Source of the DNA: Montifringilla adamsi
Lineage: Eukaryota; Chordata; Aves; Passeriformes; Passeridae
DNA length: 64,000 nt
Assembly (NCBI GenBank): GCA_017590115.1
Contig: JAGGNK010015447.1
Location: forward strand, 1,054,001 to 1,118,000
Reading direction: 5' to 3'
The notes under the pieces were generated by a model. The model did no database searches and was not told where the DNA came from. It saw only the letters and a program-made list of their open reading frames with translations. Below are positions 57,799-64,000 of the stretch, piece after piece; within the stretch, counting starts at the first letter, position 1, and each line of letters begins with the position of its first letter. A program made the position numbers and the translations under genes.

Positions 57799-58447
57799 TG
57801 TTGCGGTGTGATGTCATGGCTTGCCTCAGTTACCCCGGTCCTTCCCCAGGTGTCAATCACCTCTCCCTTCCCCCACCCTGACTCCTGCTGGGAACTGTCT
57901 ATCAACCCAGAAATTCCAGGGGAGCATCGAGTGATTGGCGCAGGTTCAAAGGATGCTCTCCACCCCCTGGGGGGCCATTGGCCCATCCAGGTGTCCTTCT
58001 CACCTGAGACCCCCTCCCCCTGCACCTGGATTGGTGGTCCCTGTGTTCCCTCCCCTCCCCCTCTCCCCTGGGTAAAAGGACGGGCACACCACGTGCTGGG
58101 AGGGTCCTTGTGGAGCTGTTGCTACATTCAGGGACCATGCGACCCAGAATAAAAACTCTGGATTAAACCCTCCATCAGGACTGACTCCTTCCTTCACCAT
58201 CACCTTAAAAGGTTTCTCCAGCACAGGGAGGCCTGAGGAGTGACCCTCTTCTACCAACAAGCTCCAGCCATAAGCACTGGAGCTCGGACATGCCTGGACT
58301 TGTCCCCACGTGCCCAGCTGTGACTCACTGGTTGCCAAATAGCATCTCTGGGGAGAAAAGACCACAGGTGCTGCTATTTGGTTCAGCAGCAGGGGCCAGA
58401 CAAGCCAAGGCACGTCCCATTCAGTAATACCGGTAACATCCAATACA
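57799..58447 (+). mobile_element. Solo LTR A2 at the ERV1 LTR/primer-site junction
   Basis: A 649-bp plus-strand LTR, TGTTGCGGTGTGATGTC ... CATCCAATACA. The polyadenylation signal is in CAGAATAAAAACTCTGG (about 58,147-58,163). It is the same family as A1 but inverted relative to it. It splits the primer site from the 5' LTR of ERV1; GCTG lies on both sides (57,795-57,798 and 58,448-58,451). A longer perfect duplication is not visible. Confidence 0.85.
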
Positions 58448-58449
58448 GC

Positions 58450-58927
58450 TGTATGAATCTGTGTCTGGACGGGCTGTTCGGGTCCAATCCAGCTAGCTAT
58501 GGACCCCAGCCCACACGATCTTACATGGACGAAGGCAAAAGACGAGAAAGCTCTTCTCCACGTGGGGACAAATGTTCTCAGTTTATTTCCAGGAGACCAC
58601 CAGATGGAAAAGAGGCTGGGCCAGCTGCCTCTAGGGGATTTTAAGAACTTGGAAAGGGGGCTGGAGGAGAGGGACTACAGCCAATGGGTACAGTGAGGGG
58701 AGGAACTGACCAGGGGAGAGACCGCCACCAGGGGATACTGGGCAGAGGGATGTGTGAGGGAAATACCATGTGGTAAGAGAGGGGATTCCCATGAGGGGGG
58801 AAGAACAAACCGTGTGGTGATAGGCTACAAATAATGTGAACAGTGCAACATAAAGACCACTCAGTGCAAATCTCCAATCACCCAGTGAACAACAACAACT
58901 AACTAAACTGTTTAGTGCAATACAACA
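58450..58927 (-). repeat. ERV1 5' LTR
   Basis: A 478-bp LTR. In minus sense it opens TGTTGTATTGCACTAAACAG and ends ...CAGATTCATACA. A TTTATT (AATAAA in minus sense) lies near 58,580. It shares with the 3' LTR the start and the U5-side block, with many substitutions and indels between. Confidence 0.82.
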
Positions 58928-58989
58928 GTATTCTTTTCTGAGTTTCTTCATCCGCCAGTCAATTGCCTGTTGCCTCCTCTGAGTACCTT

Positions 58990-59447
58990 GCCTGATGTCC
59001 CCTAATATACATCATTGCCCCCCTTTTTGGTAAATTCACCACCGCCAAGAGAGGAGTAATTAAGCTCTCATGTGCTAATGTTTTTTCCCCTGAAGGTTAA
59101 TAAACCTCTTTCCTCCCACAGATTTCTAAATGTGTGTACCACTCCACATGCATGCTTAGAATCAGTACAAATGTTAATTCACAGGCTCTTACAAGCACAT
59201 ACAGCTCCGCAGTCTGAGCTGACCATGTGGGCAGCAACATCCTCCCTTCTTCTAATTCCCTTCCCTTAATAACAGCATCTCCTGTAACTTGCTTCCCTTC
59301 TACTACCCATGAAAGCTCATTAATGAACACATTCTCTCCCTTAGGCCAGGGGGTGTCTCCTAAATTTTCCCTAGCCCAGGTCTGGAGATCTATCACTTGA
59401 ATGCAGTCATGGGTTTCTTCCCAGCCCTGCTCTCCAGGACTGTTCAA
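58990..59447 (-). pseudogene. pol: Gamma-like RNase H fragment
   Basis: A 116-codon minus-strand frame (59,097-59,447) with the gammaretroviral RNase H signature. It contains WARENLGDTPWPKGENVFIN (the first catalytic region, normally with Asp-Gly), ELSWVVEGKQVTGDAVI, and PTWSAQTAELYVLVRACEL, which carries the catalytic Glu. The usual 'DGS' triplet reads NELS here, a loss of the first catalytic Asp. Degraded downstream sequence runs to 58,990, with 'TDSKHACGVVHTFRNLW'-type residues in another frame. Confidence 0.8.
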
Positions 59448-59613
59448 AGTCCTTGTTTAACAAGAGGCTGGGTTAAACTTTTCCCCACTTCTCAATCCTA
59501 AATCTTTCTGTTCCATTCAAGAAGTTTTAGATGTATTAACCAAGCCCTGAACATCCACTTAGAAGCATTTTTGCTTCACAAAACTTAAATTTGATGTGAG
59601 ACTTTTGTAAGTC

Positions 59614-59878
59614 TCATAAAACATTCTCCATGTCAAACATGTCATCAGTTTTTCGGCTTCGGTTACTACTGAAGCCATAGCTGCACAATTCTGCAGACAG
59701 TGAGGCCAGCCTCCTGGCCTCTGGGTTTAACATCTTAGAAAAGTAGGCAACAGGCTGCTGTGTAATCCAGTGTTCCCATAGTAAAATTATTTTAGTATGG
59801 CCCTGTTTAACATCCACATAGAATTCAAATTCTTTTTCCCTATCCAGAAGGGCTACGGCACAAGCTTCAGTTAATCTG

Positions 59879-59883
<5 letters not shown>
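59614..59883 (-). pseudogene. pol: Gamma-like RT connection/RNase H junction
   Basis: Minus-strand frame with TEACAVALLDREKEFEFYVDVKQGHTK and PVAYFSKMLNPEARRLASL. These correspond to the end of RT and the start of the connection in gammaretroviral pol. It begins immediately after a 34-base homopolymer. The palm and thumb of RT are missing between this block and the RT N-terminus on the other side of the homopolymer. Confidence 0.8.

Positions 59884-59917
<34 letters not shown>
59884..59917. repeat. 34-base homopolymer (T on plus strand) at an RT deletion junction
   Basis: An uninterrupted T run on the plus strand, that is poly-A in the sense of the pol gene. The flanking coding blocks belong to distant parts of RT. 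Confidence 0.95.
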
Positions 59918-60080
59918 CCCTCTAACACTTTAAAATTCTGTTCTCCTTCTGGTGTCCATTTGTGCAGTTTCCTAACTGGCAGGACAGGAGTATTCTAGGG
60001 GGACATGCATGGCTCCAAAAGACCTGCCTTTAACAGGGATTCAGTAATAGGCTGCAGCTCCTTCTTTCCCTGCCTTGGAA
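59918..60080 (-). pseudogene. pol: Gamma-like RT N-terminal block
   Basis: In minus sense the segment encodes ITESLLKAGLLEPCMSP, an in-frame stop, NTPVLPVRKLHKWTPEG. This is the conserved fingers region of gammaretroviral RT. It ends at the homopolymer without the following palm motifs (no LDLKDAFF-type or YVDD-type box was found). Confidence 0.78.
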
Positions 60081-60239
60081 AGAGGGTATTGCTTTTTTAG
60101 ACACCACTTATCCTGGTTGCTTCAAAGTAGCTTGGAGAGGCTCCATAGCTCATTTTCCAGATTTGCCTGGGACTGCCACACTTGTGGGTTTACTGCAGCA
60201 TAGGCTCTCTCTGACATTTGACACAAACTTAAAATAGGG

Positions 60240-60545
60240 TGAGTTTCTGTATCACTTTTTACAATGTTATTTTGCATTCACAATGCAGCCAGCAAATCCC
60301 TTCCCAGTAACTTAAAGTTACAAGTAGGAACAAACAGAAATTCATACATTTCAAACCTAACTCCCACATGTACTAATCATGGTTGAAAGAAACACATTCC
60401 CACCTCTTTTCCACTTACCCCCTGAAGAATTAAAGAACTTCTTGACAATTTTTCCCTTTCACGGATAAAATTCAAAGTGGATTGAGAGGCCCCTGTGTCT
60501 ACCAGGAAAACACTTCCTCCTGTTCCAGACCCACCCTAAATGTTT
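60240..60545 (-). pseudogene. pro: Gamma-like protease (one stop)
   Basis: Minus-strand aspartic protease: active site VFLVDTGASQSTLNF (VFLVDTGA at 60,488-60,511), then an in-frame stop near 60,380. The C-terminal FLFVPTCNFKLLGRDLLAAL (LLGRDLL near 60,284-60,310) contains the conserved GRD. Length and spacing between DTG and GRD fit a retroviral protease. Confidence 0.82.
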
Positions 60546-60599
60546 TCAAGGGCTCCACTGTGGTGGGTCCCTGGTATAATGGGAACCCCTGACGCCCCT

Positions 60600-60740
60600 A
60601 ACAATCCATCTCCATTTATCACTGGACTTGATCTTCCTGAGGATCCAGCTGTTTCTGCAGGCAATCTTGCTTTCAGTGTCCTTGCAGATAGTACACTGAT
60701 TCCTTCCAAGATGCTGTTTGGGTCATCCAGGAGCTTTATT
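60600..60740 (-). pseudogene. gag: Gamma-like nucleocapsid remnant
   Basis: In minus sense a single degenerate zinc-knuckle-like stretch (QCTICKDTESKIACR), where the His position is not conserved, lies just upstream of the protease. This fits the single CCHC box of gammaretroviral nucleocapsid. Low certainty. Confidence 0.45.
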
Positions 60741-60800
60741 GTGCCCTTTCTTTAGCCCCGAGCCCCACTACTGCCTGTGGGTGCTCATTCTCGCACAGCT

Positions 60801-61849
60801 CAAAATCATTTGTTTCTCTAGTGACTCAAATAAAATCCTTTAAAAAAAATCCTAATCCTACCACGTATGATTTGCATTTCCCAGATATTCTTTGCTCCTC
60901 CTCTTTGTGCTCACTCTCTTTGCCATACACCATATACTAGAGCCAGTCCCTGTCCTGCCACAGTGTCCAAATGCGGCCCCTGCCGGCACACCCAGCAGGC
61001 ACAGCTGGCAGCACCACAGGCAGCTGGGGTGTCTGGCAGCCTCATGGGGGCCAGGACATCTAGCAGCCTCATGGGGCTCGGGGACCACTGCCATCCCTGC
61101 CCGGGGGTGGGGGCGGTGGGGTCAGCTACTGCCTGGCGCTGAGGCCTGGCTGCCCCACAGCCCCAGCCTGAGCCCACACCTCCCCACAAGCCCCAAGCCC
61201 ATGCTCGCAGTCCCGCGAGCCTGTGCCTGGTCTTGCCACTTCCCACCATAGAGAAACACCTCTTAATCCCGACTTCCTTGTTTTCCCTGTCCTGGAAGCT
61301 GGGGATACAAAGAACCTGCAGCTGAATTAGCTAGCAAATTTTGATGATAAATGCCTTCTGCTACTACTTGCCTTAACCATATATTCCTCCACATTCCACT
61401 TCAACCAATCCTTTCCCAACATACCCGCACCATCTGTCCCTGTTGCCGAGACCCCTTCTCAACTCCCCTTATTGCCCCCCGGGCATAGATTGTACTTAAC
61501 TACCTCTGGCAGAAGGTGCAAACTACCACAACGTTCTCTCAAGGGATCCTCTGGAGATCTTTCTCAATCGTCATCCCTTTTGCCAGGACCCGTTGCTGGC
61601 TTTACCTATGCTACCCTCTATGGGTGCCCTCTCAGGTTTACTCCCCAAAAATCCTATTGATTGGTGACATTTTCAGTGATCCTTCCCTGTGGACTCTCCA
61701 TGGACCTTCTAGTCCACTACTCGTCTGTCTTGAGTGGACATTATTGGGTACTCAATCAATTGCCCAGTGCCGGCTGCCACCAAAGGGAACTGGTCACCAC
61801 AGCTGAGCTCCCACTCACTGCCATGGATTGGCAGAAGGACCCTGGATGA
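60801..61849. other. Unassigned region with a short repeat
   Basis: GC-rich up to 61,250, AT-rich after. An imperfect 27-base tandem unit ('agcagcctcatggggcc/ctc') occurs at 61,033 and 61,063. It may be gag of the gamma-like element (minus) or part of another insertion. Plus-strand frames between 61,472 and 61,850 (for example VAGFTYATLYGCPLRFTPQK) look retrovirus-like in style, but I cannot place them. Confidence 0.35.
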
Positions 61850-62205
61850 GTGCCCATTTTCTTAGGAAAATTAATCCCTGATGCCAGAGGTTTTTGTTCC
61901 AAAAAGGGACAGAGGAGTTCCGTAACTTTATCAGAATAAACGGAGAGGCCATGGGCCATTTCCCATGCTGTCTTTCAAGTGGCTGGGGATGCAGCTCCCT
62001 TTTTATCCTATGTTTCCCACTGCATCACCCTCTTCTTTGCCCCACTGGCTGAGGTAATCAGACGGTAGAGACTTTCTCAATCGCTTACTCTATGCCCCAC
62101 TCTAATATTCACTCTCCCTTTTGCTATATAAAAGAAAGAAAAATAAACTCTTCCTAATTCAATGAAGTCTCTGTTTTCTTGCTCTTGCTTCAGGAATTTA
62201 ACACA
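61850..62205 (+). mobile_element. Possible LTR 3' part (plus strand)
   Basis: A TATA box-like GCTATATAAAAG (62,121) is followed within about 15 bases by AATAAA (62,139). A T/C-rich stretch follows, ending GGAATTTAACACA (62,205). This resembles the R-U5 of an LTR. The start of the LTR is not identified and no duplication was found. The betaretroviral sequence downstream begins within dUTPase, so the two need not belong together. Confidence 0.35.
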
Positions 62206-62379
62206 GCTTTGGCTAAGCAACAGTCTGTGTTGATTAGTAAAAGTTTCTAGGACTAAGAATTTCTTCTGTTACTTCCCTGGCCATAAGTGAAAAAAACCTC
62301 CAACAGATGTGACAAGCGAATGTAAATCAAAATACAAGAGATGGAACCCCCTTGGGAAAAGTGAAACCGAGCGCAAAGG

Positions 62380-63010
62380 GGGAACATGCAATGACACAAA
62401 TGCTCCCCCACAACCAGGCAGCTGCCTGGACATCCTCCACTCAGCAGCCCTAGGATCTGCAGGAGTGGACATGGAGACAGCAGTAGACATCACTTTGACA
62501 AACACCAATGTAGAGGTCATACCATCAAATGGACCGTTGGGCTATAGACTTCGTGCTCTACTGACGGGAAGATCACCCACGTCAAAACAAGGCTGCTTTT
62601 TTTTTTTTTTTTTTTTTTTTTTACCTAGATTGATGAATGCAGATTATTTCAGCAATACTGAGATAATGGTGCAGACTTGGAGGCTACCTATCCATACTCC
62701 AAAAGGCACTATACTGGCACAGTTAATTCCATTTGAGGCCAAGGTTCTGAAACAGGGGGTCATGCATAGAAGGGATGGAGGTTTTGGGTCAACAGGAACC
62801 CCTCAGGTAATGTTTATGTTACCATTATCAGGACCAAAACCAACCATAACTTCTCAGCACCCTGATGGAGGAACTCTCATGACAAAAGCTGCACTGCTGG
62901 ACACAGGTTCAGATGTCTCCACTGTTCCCTTGTTTGCATGGCCTACAAAATGGCCTCTGAACACCTTGGGAATACCTGTTATGGGGGTGAGAGGTGTGCA
63001 AATGACTTGA
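62380..63010 (+). pseudogene. pro: ERV3 dUTPase-protease (plus strand, poly-T inside)
   Basis: A long plus-strand open frame (from 62,309) with a betaretroviral dUTPase and protease. dUTPase blocks: AGVDMETAVDITL, YRLRALLTGRSPTSKQG, then a Phe run from a 26-T tract (62,597-62,622), then LMNADYFSNTEIMVQTW, and the C-terminal DGGFGSTGTPQV. Protease: LLDTGSDVSTVPLF. The frame stops at 63,010 before the protease C-terminal block. The 26-T run replaces the loop between two dUTPase motifs. The sequence is diverged from both ERV1 and ERV2. Confidence 0.88.
62597..62622. repeat. 26-base T run inside ERV3 dUTPase
   Basis: An uninterrupted T run that keeps the frame open as a Phe run between dUTPase motifs. 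Confidence 0.95.
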
Positions 63011-63199
63011 ATTGGTAAAACGCTCTTAACAGTATGGCTTGATGAGGATGCACATGTTTGGGCTCAGGTGAGATCTTATGTGATAACTACAACAATCTGG
63101 CTGTTGGGATGAGACGCATTGAGCCAGATGGGTTTCTGTCTCACCAATGAGGATTTTTATCAGTGGTCATTGAGGGACAGCCAACCCTAAAATGAAAAT

Positions 63200-64000
63200 G
63201 GTTAACAGAAATGGCAATCTGGGTTGATCAATGGCCACTGTCTAAAGAAAAGCTTGCCCATGTTAATGAACTGGTTGATGAGCAAGTGGAAAGGGGGCAT
63301 ATCGTACCTTCTCCGAGACCCTGGAACACACCCGTTTTTATAATTCCTAAAAAAATCAGGAAAATGGAGGTTATTACATGACCTTCGAGCAATTAATGCT
63401 GTAATACAGGATGTGGGAGCCCTGCAGCCTGGCCTACCCTCAGCATCAATGTTACCTGTCAACTGGCAACTATTGATTATTGATTTAAAAGATTGCTTTT
63501 TCATAATCCCCCTGCACAAGGACAACAGTGAGAAGTTTGCCTTCTCAGTGCCATCCATTAACAAAGCAGAGGCAGCAAAAAGGTATCAATGGATTGTATT
63601 GCCACAATAGATGCAAAATTCTCCCATGATGTGCCAACTTTATGTTTGTTGCCTGGGCACCAGCCCCACTGAGAAAACAGTACTCACAGTATCTTACCTA
63701 TCATGACATGGATAATATTATTATATCAGAACACCTGGATACAGCAACCCCGTTACCTGCCTTACAACAATTGCTGAAGGCAGACCTTCAGATTGCCCTG
63801 GAAAAAGTCCAACAACAAGCCCCGTGGAAATATTTGGGTATGCTTATCACTGAAGCCCAAATTCTAATTTGTATGGGAAGTCACACCTTGACAGATGACT
63901 CCCAAAAAGTTAACTGGGGACATACAGTGGATTTGTAGCACCTGTGGCATTACTCATGAAGACCATGAGTCCCTAATGCCATTATTGAAAGGGGGAAATC
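63200..64000 (+). pseudogene. pol: ERV3 reverse transcriptase (partial, runs off the window)
   Basis: Plus-strand RT in several frames. WVDQWPLSKEKLAHVNELV and [20 protein letters not shown] lie at 63,218-63,355, with a frameshift in the A run after 63,345. [13 protein letters not shown] and [25 protein letters not shown] lie at 63,473-63,608. A frame with HDMDNIIISEH (the catalytic box, 63,711-63,722) and WKYLGMLITEAQI follows. The YMDD box reads DMDN, with two changes including one catalytic Asp. The element continues beyond 64,000. Confidence 0.88.

Larger units (their letters stand above)
40231..58927 (-). mobile_element. ERV1: betaretrovirus-like provirus with nested insertions
   Basis: On the minus strand, from high to low coordinates, this span holds an LTR, a primer site, gag, dUTPase remnant/protease, RT, RNase H, integrase, env TM, a polypurine tract and a second LTR. 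That is the full order of a simple retrovirus. Insertions described separately account for about half of its 18.7 kb. The two LTRs share the same start (TGTTGTATTGCAC in minus sense) and a long conserved block ending ...CCGAACAGCCC, but are only about three-quarters alike by eye. No 6-bp duplication links the outer flanks (...GGGACC versus GTATTC...). The ends could therefore come from two related proviruses joined by rearrangement. All enzymes are damaged. Confidence 0.75.
58928..60800 (-). mobile_element. Gammaretrovirus-like pol fragment (minus strand)
   Basis: Read in minus sense, nucleocapsid remnant, protease, RT N-terminus, RT connection and RNase H follow in order, all of class I (gammaretrovirus-like) type. 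No LTR of its own was identified, and the left end is cut exactly by the ERV1 5' LTR. All frames are broken. Confidence 0.8.

Noticed and set aside
55483..58447. LTRs A1 and A2 as the two ends of one provirus
   Set aside because: They lie in opposite orientation, and the DNA between them is ERV1 matrix and leader, in line with separate insertions.
1..64000. CRISPR arrays, bacterial operons, tRNA or rRNA genes
   Set aside because: No regularly spaced repeats, no Shine-Dalgarno-linked gene series and no cloverleaf-type sequence were recognised. The composition and repeats are those of a bird nuclear genome.

Overview
The window looks like nuclear DNA from a bird, most likely a songbird. Two things point there: 3' ends of CR1 LINEs are scattered on both strands, and several LTRs have features I associate with passerine endogenous retroviruses (ERVs), such as a block reading GATTTTTC-CTCCTGAGAAGCTGAG followed by AATAAATCAG. 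Nothing prokaryotic was seen: no operons, CRISPR array or IS element. No tRNA or rRNA gene was recognised.

Bases 1-40,000 are mostly AT-rich non-coding sequence with old CR1 fragments, short simple repeats and a few solo LTRs. The one strong cellular-gene signal is a CpG island at about 17.72-19.08 kb. On the minus strand it holds an ATG in a very good initiation context (ACCATGG at 19,038) and an open frame that runs to a consensus splice donor (G|GTAAGG at 18,798/18,797). I read this as a promoter plus a probable first exon of an unidentified gene transcribed toward position 1. A second, smaller CpG-rich patch lies at 14.94-15.33 kb. Solo LTRs occur at about 23.25-23.88 kb, at 35,425-36,383 (5-bp target duplication ATGGC) and at 37,968-39,203 (an ERVL-like LTR with an internal duplication).

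From about 40.2 kb to the end the window is almost solid retrovirus. The backbone (called ERV1 here) is a minus-strand betaretrovirus-like provirus: 5' LTR 58,450-58,927, tRNA-Lys-like primer site, gag (MA, Pro-rich, CA, NC), dUTPase remnant/protease, RT, RNase H, integrase, env TM, polypurine tract, 3' LTR 40,231-40,662. It has been opened repeatedly. A nearly full-length second betaretroviral provirus (ERV2, 44,632-51,402, LTRs at both ends, perfect 6-bp duplication GCTGGA) sits inside pol. Solo LTRs sit in gag-pro (53,439-53,801, duplication GTTTTT; about 54,024-54,452, duplication CCACAG), in gag (55,483-56,111, duplication GCCGTG/GCCATG) and in the primer-binding region (57,799-58,447). 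Two more LTR-like blocks lie in the env region.

Beyond ERV1 lies a minus-strand gammaretrovirus-like pol fragment (58,928-60,800) whose RT core is missing at a 34-base homopolymer. A plus-strand betaretroviral dUTPase-protease-RT fragment (62.4-64.0 kb) then runs off the end. Every retroviral enzyme seen has stops, frameshifts or changed catalytic residues, so nothing here looks able to replicate. Such nested ERV density is typical of avian W-chromosome or other low-recombination DNA, but the sequence alone cannot prove that location.
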